From Tessaracoccus sp. OS52 (GTDB lineage Bacteria > Actinomycetota > Actinomycetes > Propionibacteriales > Propionibacteriaceae), in contig NZ_JAJEWM010000001.1 of NCBI RefSeq assembly GCF_020687685.1, forward strand, positions 1,736,001-1,800,000: a stretch of DNA of 64,000 nucleotides, written 5' to 3'. The notes beneath the pieces are model-generated. The model was not told where the DNA came from, did no database searches, and was given only the letters and a program-made list of their open reading frames with translations. Of this stretch, positions 17,784 through 27,379 are shown one piece after another. Both the position numbers and the translations under genes were made by a program. Position 1 is the stretch's first letter. Each line of letters begins with the position of its first letter.

Positions 17784-19997
17784 TTGACCACTTCACGCCA
17801 TGACCTGGAGCGGGAGATCGCCCTGGAGCAGGCCCACGTCGACAAGGTGTACGCCAATCTCGCGAACGCGACGGCGAATGCGAAGTCAATGGCCCGCCGG
17901 GGACGCGACATCTTCATGACCGACCGGACCAGTTGGATGCGTGAGGAGGACGGCACCGCCCTGTTCGAGCGGGACGCCTTCTCCTACCAGGCCGCACGGC
18001 GACTAGCGATCCTCGACGCCGAGCACGAGGGACTCGTCTTCGGCCGGCTCGACATGGCCGAACCCGAGGAGAGGCGCTACATCGGGCGCATCGGGGTTCG
18101 GGACGAGGAGTACGAACCGCTGGTCATCGACTGGCGCGCCCCCGCTGCGGAGCCCTTCTACCGCGCCACCCAGACCAACCCCATGGGCGTGATCCGTCGG
18201 CGTGTCCTGCGGTGCCGCGACGACAAGGTGATCGGCCTCGAGGACGACCTGCTGGACACGGAGGCCGAGACCGAACTGCCGATCCTCGGCGAGGGCGCCC
18301 TCATGGCGTCGCTGACTCGCGCCAGGGGCCGCACGATGAAGGACATCGTCGCGACCATCCAGGCCGAGCAGGACGAAGCCATCCGCGCTCCCTACCAAGG
18401 TGTGACGATCATCGCCGGCGGCCCCGGCACCGGCAAGACCGTGGTGGCGCTGCACCGTGCCGCCTACCTGCTCTACTCCAACCGGGCCCGCCTCGAGAAG
18501 GGCGGCGTGCTGGTCGTCGGTCCCTCGAACGTGTTCATGAACTACATCGAACGGGTGCTGCCGAGCCTCGGAGAGGACTCGGTCACCCTCAAGGCGATCG
18601 GCTCGGTGGCCACCGATGTGCTCGGGATGTCCAGCGACCGCGTCGACCGGGCCCGCGCGGCCACGCTCAAGGGAAGCCTCCGGATGCTCGACGTCCTGCG
18701 GCGCCTGGTGCGGCTGCCGCTGATCTCCGGCCCCGACGTGTTGCGCGTCCGGGTGACCGTCAAGGGCGAGGTGCTGACGCTGACCGAAGCCGAGCTGGAC
18801 CGGATCCGCGACAACGTCCTTGCCCACACAAAGCTCAACCGGGGCCGCCAGCAGGCCCTGGACCAGGTGGTTGCCGCGCTCGCGCGCAAGCTGCCCGACG
18901 ACGTGGCCCTCGGCGACGAGGAGGTCTCCGCCCTGATCCGTGAGCAGGCGAGCCTGCAGATGTTCATGAACGCCTGGTGGCCCTCGCTGAGCACCCCCCG
19001 GGTCCTGTCGCGCCTGGCTGACCCGCGCGTCGTCGAGAAGGTGGCGCCCGGGTTGACGGCCCAGGAGCGAATGGACCTGGCCGACTCCTACACCTGGCTG
19101 GAATCGGGCGAGGACGGCTCGGAGATCACGGGCTGGTCGGTGGCCGACATCGCACTGCTCGACGAGCTCCTTGACATCCTCGGCTCCCCGCCCCCGGACG
19201 CCGACGACGACCAGGAGCCCATCTTCGTGGGCCTCGACGACGTCAACGAGCTCGTGACCACCTCCGACCTGCTGCGCAGGGAACGGGTCGAGGACCCCGA
19301 TGCAGACCCCCAGCGCACCTACGCGCACATCCTCGTCGACGAGGGCCAGGACATCACCCCCATGCAGTGGCGGATGCTGCGCCGTCGGGGCCCCCAGTCG
19401 TCGTGGACCATCGTGGGTGACCCTGCCCAGAGCTCCTACCCGGACCCCGAGGAGACCGCCCGGGCCGTCGACGAGGTGGTCGGGCGGGCGCCGCTGCGCA
19501 AGTTCACGCTCAGCACCAACTACCGCTCCCCCAAGGAGGTCTTCGACCTCGCATCCAGGGTCATCGTCAAGGTGTTCCCCGAGGCGGACCTGCCTCGGGC
19601 GGTGCGCTCGACGGGGTTGCAACCAAACCTGGAGGTCACCACCGAGCAGGACCTCGAAGCCGACCTCCTGCGGCAGGTGCGGGATCTGGCCGGGCAGGTC
19701 ACCGGCACCGTCGGTGTCATCGTGCCTGCCTCGCGGCTGACAGCGGTCACCCGGTTCACCATGGCGGACGAGCGCCTCGCCCAGCTTGAGGACAGGCTCG
19801 TCGTGGTCACCGCCCTGCAGGCCAAGGGCCTGGAATACGACGGCGTGCTCGTGCTCTCACCCGACGAGATCGTGGCCGAGGCCCCCGGCGCGGAACGGGT
19901 GCTCTACGTCGCGCTCACGCGCGCCACCCAGCGGATGACGACCCTGGACATCACCGATCCCGGTAAGCAGGCAGCTTGGAGATCACTTCTGAGGTAG
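17784..19997 (+). CDS. helD: HelD-type RNA polymerase-recycling ATPase (UvrD/Rep-like)
   Basis: A 737-residue superfamily-1 ATPase. The N-terminal coiled coil (REIALEQAHVDKVYANL onward) is the arm that enters the RNA polymerase secondary channel in HelD. Walker A GGPGTGKTVVALHRAAYLLY is near residue 212. DEGQDITPMQW (about 517) and TALQAKGLEYDGVLVLSP (late) are SF1 motifs. HelD removes stalled RNA polymerase from DNA; some actinobacterial HelR versions give rifampicin tolerance. I see no rifampicin-associated element before the TTG start. The last 47 nt overlap the convergent metF gene. Confidence 0.88.
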   Translation: MTTSRHDLEREIALEQAHVDKVYANLANATANAKSMARRGRDIFMTDRTSWMREEDGTALFERDAFSYQAARRLAILDAEHEGLVFGRLDMAEPEERRYIGRIGVRDEEYEPLVIDWRAPAAEPFYRATQTNPMGVIRRRVLRCRDDKVIGLEDDLLDTEAETELPILGEGALMASLTRARGRTMKDIVATIQAEQDEAIRAPYQGVTIIAGGPGTGKTVVALHRAAYLLYSNRARLEKGGVLVVGPSNVFMNYIERVLPSLGEDSVTLKAIGSVATDVLGMSSDRVDRARAATLKGSLRMLDVLRRLVRLPLISGPDVLRVRVTVKGEVLTLTEAELDRIRDNVLAHTKLNRGRQQALDQVVAALARKLPDDVALGDEEVSALIREQASLQMFMNAWWPSLSTPRVLSRLADPRVVEKVAPGLTAQERMDLADSYTWLESGEDGSEITGWSVADIALLDELLDILGSPPPDADDDQEPIFVGLDDVNELVTTSDLLRRERVEDPDADPQRTYAHILVDEGQDITPMQWRMLRRRGPQSSWTIVGDPAQSSYPDPEETARAVDEVVGRAPLRKFTLSTNYRSPKEVFDLASRVIVKVFPEADLPRAVRSTGLQPNLEVTTEQDLEADLLRQVRDLAGQVTGTVGVIVPASRLTAVTRFTMADERLAQLEDRLVVVTALQAKGLEYDGVLVLSPDEIVAEAPGAERVLYVALTRATQRMTTLDITDPGKQAAWRSLLR

Positions 19998-20850
19998 CCA
20001 TCCAGCGGTTCTGGGTGAAGAACTGCAGCCCGGGCGCGCCAGCCTCCAGCACCTCCAGGCAGACGTCGACGGCCCGCTGGATGCCGATGCGACGCACTTC
20101 GTCCGGATCCGGGGCGGCGTTCAGTTGCTCGATGAAGTCGGCCGGGAGTTCGGCGTCGGCCAGTGCCGCGAATCGCCCCACCTGGGTGATCACGGTCAGC
20201 GGCGCGATGCCCGGGATGATCGGGATGTCGCAGCCCCGGGAACGGACCCGGTCCACCAGTTCCACGTAGCGATGCCCTTCGAAGAACAGCTGGGTGACCG
20301 CGTACTCCGCACCCGCCCGGGCCTTCTCCACCACGATCCGGGCGTCGAGTTCAGGGTCGTTGTCCGGCTGGTGCACGTTGGGGAAGGCGGCCACGCCGAC
20401 GCAGAAGTCACCATGTGACTTGATGAACTCCACCAGTTCGGTGGCCGTTGCGAGGCCTTCGGGGTGCTGCTCCCACGGGACCGAGGGACCACCGGGCATG
20501 TCCCCCCGGATGGCGAGGATGTTGTGGACTCCGGCGGCCGCGAACTCGTCCAGCGTGCGCCGCGTGTCATCGCGCGACTGCGACACGCAGGTCAGGTGAC
20601 CAACCGTCAGTACGCCCTCACCCACCAGGGCCTTGGTGGCACTGATGGTGCGCTCACGCGTGGAACCGCTGGCCCCGTAGGTCACCGAGATGAAGTCAGG
20701 CCGGTGGGTCCGCAGCTTGTCAACCGTGGTCCGGAACTTCTCCTGCTCCTCGGGCTTGCGTGGCGGGAAGAACTCATACGACAGCAGGGGACGGTCGGCG
20801 CTCTGGATGAGGGAGGCGACGGTGGTCGCGACGTGACTGGCGGCTGGCAT
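19951..20850 (-). CDS. metF: MetF, 5,10-methylenetetrahydrofolate reductase
   Basis: A 299-residue TIM-barrel reductase that supplies methyl-tetrahydrofolate for methionine synthesis. Family blocks are clear: LLSYEFFPPRKPEE near residue 22 (including the catalytic Glu of the PPK region), FISVTYGASGSTRE near 52, ILAIRGDMP near 115, and late GCDIPIIPGIAPLT. The ATG at 20850 is preceded at 7 nt by TATCCT, suggesting a leaderless mRNA; the longer in-frame extension upstream crosses the divergent promoter region and has no family similarity. Its 3' end overlaps helD by 47 nt. Confidence 0.93.
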   Translation of the reverse strand: MPAASHVATTVASLIQSADRPLLSYEFFPPRKPEEQEKFRTTVDKLRTHRPDFISVTYGASGSTRERTISATKALVGEGVLTVGHLTCVSQSRDDTRRTLDEFAAAGVHNILAIRGDMPGGPSVPWEQHPEGLATATELVEFIKSHGDFCVGVAAFPNVHQPDNDPELDARIVVEKARAGAEYAVTQLFFEGHRYVELVDRVRSRGCDIPIIPGIAPLTVITQVGRFAALADAELPADFIEQLNAAPDPDEVRRIGIQRAVDVCLEVLEAGAPGLQFFTQNRWMATSEVISKLPAYRDR

Positions 20851-20857
20851 GGCCCCA

Positions 20858-20863
20858 AGGATA
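20858..20863 (-). promoter_or_regulatory. -10 element of metF (leaderless)
   Basis: TATCCT on the minus strand lies exactly 7 nt before the ATG, the spacing seen for leaderless actinobacterial genes. No clear -35 is visible. Confidence 0.45.
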
Positions 20864-20911
20864 GGCAATCGCACAGGTCCGCCATTGCCCCGTACCAATA
20901 GACTCGGAGGC

Positions 20912-22009
20912 GTGCCGCGAACACCAGATCCTGCCCACCCGCTCGGTTCCGATTTCCTGCAGGGGATCCAGGAGACGCTGAACTCCTTCCTCGACCAGCA
21001 GGAGTCCCGCGTCGCGGCGATCGGGACGGCCCCGATGCTGGACCTGGCCCGGACGTTCACCAGCGGCGGCAAGCGGTTGCGCCCGGCCTTCTGCTACTGG
21101 GGGCACGTCGCCGCCGCCGGGCACCCCGAGGATCCGACGGCGCTGCTGCGCGCCGCCGCCTCCCTGGACCTCCTGCACGTCTCCGCGCTGGTCCACGACG
21201 ACCTCATCGACGCCTCGGAGACCCGGCGCGGCGTCCCCTCCGCCCACCGTCAGTTCGCGCAACGACACCGTTTCGCCGGCGGGCGTGGCGACGGTGACGA
21301 GTTCGGCACCTCCGGTGCCATCCTGCTGGGTGACCTGCTGCTCATCTGGAGCCTGGAGCTGTTCGAGTCCTCCGGCATGCCGGCCGACGCCGTCACCCGC
21401 GCCAGACCCCTGCTGGAAGCCATGCGCACCGAGGTCACCTGCGGGCAGTTCCTCGACGTCAGCGCCGCCTACGGGGTGACCGGCAGCGATGGTCCCTCCG
21501 ACGAACTGGCCGTCGCCCGCAAGATCCTCGAGTACAAGTCGGCCAGCTACTCCGTGCGGCGCCCGGCCCAGGCAGGCGCCGCCCTCGGCGGCGCCGACGA
21601 GGAGCTGATCCGGGCACTGGGCGTCTACGGATCGGCGCTCGGCGCCGCGTTCCAGCTCCGCGACGACGTGCTGGGGGTCTACGGGGATTCCTCGGTCACG
21701 GGCAAGCCGTCCGGCGATGACCTCCGCGAGGGCAAGCGCACCATCCTGCTGCTCACCGCACTGGAGCGCGGCGACGGCACCCAGCGCCGTGGTCTCGAAG
21801 CGATGCTCGGGCGTGCGGACCTGACGGACGAGCAGGTGGCCGAAGCCCGCGTCATCATCGACGCCACCGGGGCGCTGGCCCACGTGGAGGAGCTCATCGA
21901 GCGGGGCAGCTCAGAGGCGCTGGCCGCCCTCGGTGGTGCGGAGATGACCGCAGACGGCCGAACGGCGCTGGTCCGCCTGGCCGAGCTGAGCGTGCAGCGT
22001 GACCGTTGA
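20912..22009 (+). CDS. Polyprenyl diphosphate synthase (IdsA/GrcC type)
   Basis: Trans-isoprenyl diphosphate synthase of 365 residues that condenses isopentenyl diphosphate units for quinone, carotenoid or carrier lipids. The first Asp-rich motif is [14 protein letters not shown] (about residue 95) and the second [13 protein letters not shown] (about 250); GGKRLRP is near 52. Chain length cannot be read from sequence by eye. The GTG at 20912 follows GGAGG too closely (1 nt) to use it, but TAGACT ends 7 nt before it, so a leaderless start fits. The stop overlaps the ATPase gene by 11 nt. Position between metF and pknL corresponds to mycobacterial idsA2. Confidence 0.9.
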   Translation: MPRTPDPAHPLGSDFLQGIQETLNSFLDQQESRVAAIGTAPMLDLARTFTSGGKRLRPAFCYWGHVAAAGHPEDPTALLRAAASLDLLHVSALVHDDLIDASETRRGVPSAHRQFAQRHRFAGGRGDGDEFGTSGAILLGDLLLIWSLELFESSGMPADAVTRARPLLEAMRTEVTCGQFLDVSAAYGVTGSDGPSDELAVARKILEYKSASYSVRRPAQAGAALGGADEELIRALGVYGSALGAAFQLRDDVLGVYGDSSVTGKPSGDDLREGKRTILLLTALERGDGTQRRGLEAMLGRADLTDEQVAEARVIIDATGALAHVEELIERGSSEALAALGGAEMTADGRTALVRLAELSVQRDR

Positions 22010-24377
22010 CCTCCATCGCGGCCTGACCAGCGACGAGGTCGCCTCGAGGGTCGCCGACGGGAAGGTCAACACGTTGCCGGACCGGTCCGGCCGCAGCACC
22101 GGCCAGATCATCCGCGCCAACGTGTTCACCCGCGTCAACGTGATGCTGTTCGTGCTCTTCGTGCTCGTGATGTCCACGGGGCACTTCACGCAGGGCCTGT
22201 TCGGTACCCTGATCGTCGCCAACTCGATCATCGGCATCGTCCAGGAACTCCGCGCCAAACGCACCCTTGACCGGCTCGCCGTGGTCGGGGAGGCCCACCC
22301 CGCCGTCATCCGCGACGGCGTCCGCCACACCATCAACCGCGACGACGTCGTGCTCGACGACCTGATCGTGGTCGGACCCGGGGACCAGATCGTCGTCGAC
22401 GGCGAAGTGGTCTGGGCCGACTACCTCGAACTCGATGAGTCCATGCTCACCGGCGAGGCCGACCCCGAGCCCAAGCTGGTGGGCGACAAGGTGCTCAGCG
22501 GCGCCTTCATCGTCGCCGGCAGCGGCTACTACCGGGCGCAGAAGGTGGGAGCCGACGCCTACGCCGCCCAGATCACGGCCCAGGCCGCAAAGTTCACCTT
22601 GGTCAACTCGGAACTGCGGCAGGGCATCGACAGCATCCTCAAGTTCATCAGCTTCCTGCTCGTGCCGGTCGGGATCCTGACGATCTGGGTCCAGTTCAAC
22701 CAGGAGGACTCCACCTGGCAGGAGATGGTGCTTCGCATGACCGGCGCGCTGGTGCCGATGGTGCCCGAGGGCCTGGTGCTGCTGACCTCCATGGCGTTCG
22801 CCCTCGGGGTCATCCGGCTCGGCAGGCGCAACGCACTGGTGCAGGAGTTGCCGGCCATCGAGGGCCTCGCCAGGGTGAGCGTCGTCTGCACCGACAAGAC
22901 CGGAACCCTCACCGAGAACGCGATGACGCTCGGCGAGGTGGTCGGGCTCGACGACGCAGACGAGGCACAGGTCCGGGAGGTGCTGGCGCAACTCGTCGCC
23001 GTCGACCCCGCCCCGAACGCATCCATGCAGGCCATCGCCGCAGCCCTTGAACCGGCAGCGCGGCTGTGGGACCTCACCGCCAGGGCCCCCTTCACCTCGA
23101 CCAAGAAGTGGTCCGGCGCCTCCTTCGCCGACGAGGGCAGCTGGCTGATCGGCGCCCCCGACGTCCTGGCCGACGGCGACGTCGCGGCCCGCGCCGAGGA
23201 GATCGGAGCCGACGGCCGCCGGGTACTGCTCCTGGCGCGCGGCAGCAGGAGCGTGGACGCGATCGACGCACCCGGGGAGCTTCAGGCCGTGGCCTTGCTG
23301 GTCCTGGACCAGGTGATCCGCCCCGATGCAGCCGAGACCCTGGACTACTTCCGTGGCCAGGACGTCAGGATCAAGGTGATCTCCGGCGACAATGCCGCCT
23401 CGGTGGGCGCCGTCACCCGCTCCCTCGGCATGTCCGGCGAGGACGCCGTGGACGCCCGGACGCTCCCCGACGACGAGGACGGCTTCATCTCCGCAGTCAA
23501 CAGCGCCAGCGTGTTCGGGCGGGTCAAGCCTGAGCAGAAACGCCGGATGGTGGGCGCGTTGCAGGCGTCCGGCCAGTCCGTGGCCATGACCGGCGACGGC
23601 GTCAACGACGTCCTCGCGCTCAAGGACGCCGACCTCGGCGTCGCCATGGGGTCGGGCTCGGCCGCGACCAGGTCGGTGGCCCAGATCGTCCTGCTGGACA
23701 ACCGGTTCGCCACCCTCCCCCACGTCGTCGCCGAGGGGCGGCGCGTCATCGGCAACATCGAACGCGTGGCGAAGCTGTTCCTGACCAAGACCGTCTACGC
23801 GGCCACCCTGGCCCTGCTGGTGGGCCTGCTGGGGTTGCCGAGCCCGTTCCTGCCGCTGCACATGACTATCGTCGGCTGGTTCACCATCGGCATCCCCGCG
23901 TTCCTGCTGAGCCTGGCCCCGAACCGGGAGCGAGCGAGGACCGGCTTCGTGCGCAGGACCCTCATGGCCGGTGTGCCCTTCGGACTGATCATCGCGACGG
24001 TCGCCTTCGTCACCTACGTGCTGACCCGCGGGCTGGGCGAGGTGTCCGACACCATCCAGACGCAGGCCTCGACGGCCACCCTCGCAGCCCTCATCATGAC
24101 GGCCTCGTGGGTGCTGGCGGTGGTGTCCCGGCCATGGTTCCTCTGGCGCGTGGCCCTCGTGGCGTTCGGGTACGTGTTCTACGCCGCGATCTTCCTCTGG
24201 GAACCGGCCGCGGCCTTCTTCCACCTCGACATCTCAAACACCGCCTTCATGCTGGTCGGCATCGCGGCGGGGGCCGCTGGGATGGTCGCGGTGGAGCTGA
24301 CCTGGTGGGTGACTGCGGCCATCCGGGGCCACCGCCCGCTGATCCTGCCTCAGAGGGCAGCCGCGGACAACCTGTAG
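21999..24377 (+). CDS. CtpE-like P-type cation ATPase
   Basis: A 792-residue P-type ATPase. The phosphorylated Asp is in [13 protein letters not shown] (about residue 298), the nucleotide hinge includes GDNAASVG, and [18 protein letters not shown] is near 531. There are about 8-10 membrane helices and no N-terminal metal-binding domain. Size and motif context resemble mycobacterial CtpE, reported to import calcium; the ion is an inference. The first-helix Pro motif reads MVPEGL. The GTG start overlaps the synthase gene by 11 nt. The last 28 nt overlap the convergent ThiE-like gene. Confidence 0.88.
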   Translation: MTVDLHRGLTSDEVASRVADGKVNTLPDRSGRSTGQIIRANVFTRVNVMLFVLFVLVMSTGHFTQGLFGTLIVANSIIGIVQELRAKRTLDRLAVVGEAHPAVIRDGVRHTINRDDVVLDDLIVVGPGDQIVVDGEVVWADYLELDESMLTGEADPEPKLVGDKVLSGAFIVAGSGYYRAQKVGADAYAAQITAQAAKFTLVNSELRQGIDSILKFISFLLVPVGILTIWVQFNQEDSTWQEMVLRMTGALVPMVPEGLVLLTSMAFALGVIRLGRRNALVQELPAIEGLARVSVVCTDKTGTLTENAMTLGEVVGLDDADEAQVREVLAQLVAVDPAPNASMQAIAAALEPAARLWDLTARAPFTSTKKWSGASFADEGSWLIGAPDVLADGDVAARAEEIGADGRRVLLLARGSRSVDAIDAPGELQAVALLVLDQVIRPDAAETLDYFRGQDVRIKVISGDNAASVGAVTRSLGMSGEDAVDARTLPDDEDGFISAVNSASVFGRVKPEQKRRMVGALQASGQSVAMTGDGVNDVLALKDADLGVAMGSGSAATRSVAQIVLLDNRFATLPHVVAEGRRVIGNIERVAKLFLTKTVYAATLALLVGLLGLPSPFLPLHMTIVGWFTIGIPAFLLSLAPNRERARTGFVRRTLMAGVPFGLIIATVAFVTYVLTRGLGEVSDTIQTQASTATLAALIMTASWVLAVVSRPWFLWRVALVAFGYVFYAAIFLWEPAAAFFHLDISNTAFMLVGIAAGAAGMVAVELTWWVTAAIRGHRPLILPQRAAADNL

Positions 24378-25027
24378 GCGCGCGCCGCCTCATCGTTGTC
24401 CCAGGCCCTGTTCAGCGCCGCGCGGATTCCTGCCACCGACGCGACGGGCTCTGCGGCGTCGAGGACGTCTCCGGTCAGGGCGATCCGGCGCACCCCCATG
24501 CCGAGCAGGTTCTCGACTGCCGAAAGCTGGAACGCGCCCAGTGCGAACCACGGCAACGCGTCCGCCGCAAACGGCGGCTGCTCGGCGAGCGCCTCCCGCA
24601 GCGGGTGCGCTTCGAACTCGTCTTCGCGCAACGGCCCGACGAACAGGTAGTCCCAGTCGTCGCCGGGCTTGCGAACCGTGCGGGCGTCACAGGTGTGGCG
24701 CCCCAGCAGGGTCCACTCATGACCCTTCGGATAGGAACCCCACAGCTTCCAGCCGGGCTTGACCAGGTGCACGACGTCGGCCGAGGCTTCCTCCGCCGCG
24801 TCACCGTTGTCGGTGGCCAGCAGCAGCGGGGTGCGGGCGTAGACCTCGCGGAACGCCCGCAGCGTGCCTGCGTCAGCAGCCTCATCCCCGGTGCCGCCGA
24901 GAACGAGCAGATCGACGCCGGCATTGATCAGCGGTGCGAGGCGGTCAACGTCGAGTTGGTCGGAACGCGCGTGCAGAGCCAGCTTGGCGAGGGCCAGACG
25001 GGATCGCAGACTCATCATCGCAGTCAC
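24350..25027 (-). CDS. ThiE/TenI-like TIM-barrel protein (thiamine-phosphate synthase family, degenerate)
   Basis: A 225-residue protein with a TIM-barrel pattern: [26 protein letters not shown] and [14 protein letters not shown] align with successive strands of ThiE/TenI proteins. The last resembles the phosphate-binding end of that fold. Key ThiE residues (KxxDxxEExxxxA and HxGQxD) are not kept: the place of HxGQ reads [12 protein letters not shown] different role is likely. The start is a GTG at 25027, or an ATG at 25018 or 25015; no ribosome site decides. No TPP riboswitch is visible. It overlaps the ATPase gene tail-to-tail by 28 nt. Confidence 0.6.
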   Translation of the reverse strand: MTAMMSLRSRLALAKLALHARSDQLDVDRLAPLINAGVDLLVLGGTGDEAADAGTLRAFREVYARTPLLLATDNGDAAEEASADVVHLVKPGWKLWGSYPKGHEWTLLGRHTCDARTVRKPGDDWDYLFVGPLREDEFEAHPLREALAEQPPFAADALPWFALGAFQLSAVENLLGMGVRRIALTGDVLDAAEPVASVAGIRAALNRAWDNDEAARAYRLSAAAL

Positions 25028-25107
25028 AGGGCAAGCGTATCCGGCGGCGGTTCCTTCGGGGGCGGAGGGGCCGAATCACCGGGTTGTCAGTGTTGCGTGC
25101 GATCATT

Positions 25108-25155
25108 CGCCCGCGGCGCGCCTAACGCGGGCGGCAAGTGCAGGAGCAATAGAAT
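25108..25155 (+). promoter_or_regulatory. Inverted repeat and -10 element before the kinase gene
   Basis: CGCCCGCG (25108-25115) and CGCGGGCG (25126-25133) form an 8-bp inverted repeat with a 10-nt gap. TAGAAT at 25150-25155 is a good -10 element. It predicts a leader of about 50 nt. No clear -35 is visible, so an activator or operator role for the repeat is possible. Confidence 0.35.
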
Positions 25156-25212
25156 CTGCCCCACGGGCTGACACGGCCTCCTTCCCCGACCGTGTTTGGA
25201 GCAGGTGTTCAC

Positions 25213-27351
25213 ATGGGCAGCACTTACGACCCGTTGGTTGGCCACGTGTTGGACGATCGCTACGAGATTCTGGCGAAGCTGGCACGCGGCGGAATGGCAA
25301 CGGTGTATCGCGCACGCGACCAGCGACTGACTCGCACGGTCGCTGTAAAGGTCATGCGCACCGACCTCGGCGAGGACGACGAGTTCGCGGCCAAGTTCGA
25401 CCGGGAGGCCCGCGCCGCCGCAACCCTGAACCACCCCGCGGTCGTCGGCGTGTTCGACCAGGGCACTGCCCACGGCCGCCCCTACATCGTCATGGAGTTC
25501 GTAGAGGGCGAGACCCTGCGCCGGCTGATCAGCCGCGAGTCACCCCTGTCCCCGCTGGACGCGCTCGACTACCTGGAACCGATCGTCTCGGCACTGGCCT
25601 GCGCCCATGAGTCCGGGCTGGTGCACCGGGACATCAAGCCGGAGAATGTCCTGATCTCGGCTCGCGGCCAGGTGAAGGTCGCCGACTTCGGACTTGCCCG
25701 GCTCATGACCTCGCCGCAGATGACCGCCACGGGCGTGCTCGTGGGCACCGCCAGCTACCTCCCTCCGGAGTTGGTCACCCATTCCAGGCCCGACGCGCGC
25801 AGCGACGTCTACTCCGCCGGGATCGTCGCGTTCGAGATGCTCACCGGCTCCAAACCGCACACCGGCGAGAACAACTACCAGATCGCCTACCGGCACGTGA
25901 ACGTTGACGTGGAGCCGCCGTCGGTCCGATTCGCCGCGCAGGGACACAAGGGCTGGCGGATCCCCGACCACGTCGACGCCTTCGTCGCGGCCTGCACGGC
26001 ACGAGACCCCGAGGCCCGGCTGGCGGACGGGCGCGAGATGCTCAGGCGCCTGCGGGAGGTCCGCGCAGCCCTCACCCGGGACCCCGGCGCCGACGACCCA
26101 CGCCTCGCGAGGGCGTTGCGGCCAGTCGTGCTTCGGGAGGGCGACCTCACCCAGCAGATCGCTCCCCGGCCGACCCCCAGACCCCGTCCGGTCGCGGCCG
26201 CCGTGGGCACCCGTGCCAGGGCTCTGCCCCGCAGCCACGTCTCCGCCCCGCTCTCCCATGGGTCGGCCAGCATCAGCACGGACATCGCGGCGCGGCACGT
26301 CGCTCCCACCTGGGAACCGGTACGCCCCCGCCCGACCAGCCCCGCGGCGTCCCCTGTGGAGCGACGCTCGCCGATCTCCCCCCGGGGCGAGGACTCAGGC
26401 CGCCAGCCCAGGCTGAGCAGGACCCCTGTGTTCCCGAACGTCCATCTTTCCAAGTCTCCCGTCCACCGTCGGCGACGCGGCATCGTCGCGCTGGTCCTGG
26501 TGCTGTTGCTCACCGTCGGAGCCGGCTTCGGTTCGTGGTGGTGGATGGCGGGCCGGTTCACGGTGGTGCCCGCGCTCACCTCCGTCGCCGAGTCTGAGGC
26601 CGTGGCCGCGGCCGAGGCCAACGACCTGCTTCCGGAGACCCGCACCGAGTACTCCGAGGACGTTGCCGCCGGCCAAGTGATGGCCACGGACCCGACGGCC
26701 GGCTCGCGGGTCCTGCGCGGCGAGACGCTCGACATCACGGTCTCCCTCGGACCCGAGCGCTTCGCCATGCCCACTGTCGTGGGCGTGACGCTCGCGGAGG
26801 CGAAGTCGTTGCTGACCGCCCAGAACCTGGTGGTGGGCACGGTCACGGAGAACTGGTCGGAGACCGTCGCCCCAGGTCTGGTGCTGTCGACCTCACAGGA
26901 GCCGGGCGCTCTGCTGAAGCGGGCCGCGGTGGTGGATCTGACCGTCTCCAAGGGACCCAAACCCATCGAGATCGCCGATCTCACTGGAAGCGACGCGGCT
27001 GCGGCGAAGAAGCAACTCGAGGAGGCGGGCTTCAAGGTGAGCCTCACCGAGGAGAACTCGGCGACCGTGCAGGCGGGGTTGGTGATCTCCCAGACGCCGA
27101 ACTCCGGGACCGGGCACAAGGGCGACGAAGTCAAACTCGTCCGCTCCCTCGGTCCGGTGATGGTGGAGGTTCCCGACGTCAGGTACAAGAGCACCGACGA
27201 TGCCGTGAAGATCCTCAGCGACCTGGGGTTCAAGGTGGACAAGCGCTACGTCACCGACTTCCCACTGGCCCTGGAGATCGCCTCTGGAACCGACCCCGGT
27301 GGCGGCACCAAGGTGCCGGAGGGTTCGACAGTGGTGCTCCTGCTCTCCTGA
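25213..27351 (+). CDS. PknL/PknB-type Ser/Thr protein kinase with four PASTA domains
   Basis: A transmembrane Ser/Thr kinase of 712 residues. The kinase domain (about 15-270) has ARGGMATVYRA, catalytic Lys in VAVKVM (about 45), HRDIKPENVL (about 138) and DFGLARL (about 158). A Pro-rich juxtamembrane segment leads to one membrane helix (about 427-447) and four extracellular PASTA repeats to the end, which normally bind peptidoglycan fragments. Synteny (idsA - pknL - aroG) points to PknL, but mycobacterial PknL lacks PASTA domains. The ATG at 25213 with AGCAGG 7 nt before it is preferred to an upstream GTG at 25192. Confidence 0.92.
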   Translation: MGSTYDPLVGHVLDDRYEILAKLARGGMATVYRARDQRLTRTVAVKVMRTDLGEDDEFAAKFDREARAAATLNHPAVVGVFDQGTAHGRPYIVMEFVEGETLRRLISRESPLSPLDALDYLEPIVSALACAHESGLVHRDIKPENVLISARGQVKVADFGLARLMTSPQMTATGVLVGTASYLPPELVTHSRPDARSDVYSAGIVAFEMLTGSKPHTGENNYQIAYRHVNVDVEPPSVRFAAQGHKGWRIPDHVDAFVAACTARDPEARLADGREMLRRLREVRAALTRDPGADDPRLARALRPVVLREGDLTQQIAPRPTPRPRPVAAAVGTRARALPRSHVSAPLSHGSASISTDIAARHVAPTWEPVRPRPTSPAASPVERRSPISPRGEDSGRQPRLSRTPVFPNVHLSKSPVHRRRRGIVALVLVLLLTVGAGFGSWWWMAGRFTVVPALTSVAESEAVAAAEANDLLPETRTEYSEDVAAGQVMATDPTAGSRVLRGETLDITVSLGPERFAMPTVVGVTLAEAKSLLTAQNLVVGTVTENWSETVAPGLVLSTSQEPGALLKRAAVVDLTVSKGPKPIEIADLTGSDAAAAKKQLEEAGFKVSLTEENSATVQAGLVISQTPNSGTGHKGDEVKLVRSLGPVMVEVPDVRYKSTDDAVKILSDLGFKVDKRYVTDFPLALEIASGTDPGGGTKVPEGSTVVLLLS

Positions 27352-27379
27352 GCCCCCGGGGCAGCGATATCCTGCTCTG

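Noticed and set aside
17700-17790. Rifampicin-associated element before helD
   Set aside because: I looked for the 19-bp palindromic element known from HelR promoters and saw nothing similar.
20851-20911. S-adenosylmethionine or cobalamin riboswitch before metF
   Set aside because: Only about 60 nt lie between metF and the divergent gene and the transcript appears leaderless, so there is no room for a riboswitch.
21894-24224. 776-codon open frame on the minus strand
   Set aside because: It is the shadow of the P-type ATPase, whose catalytic motifs are all in the plus-strand frame. The product is rich in His/Gly/Asp with no domain.
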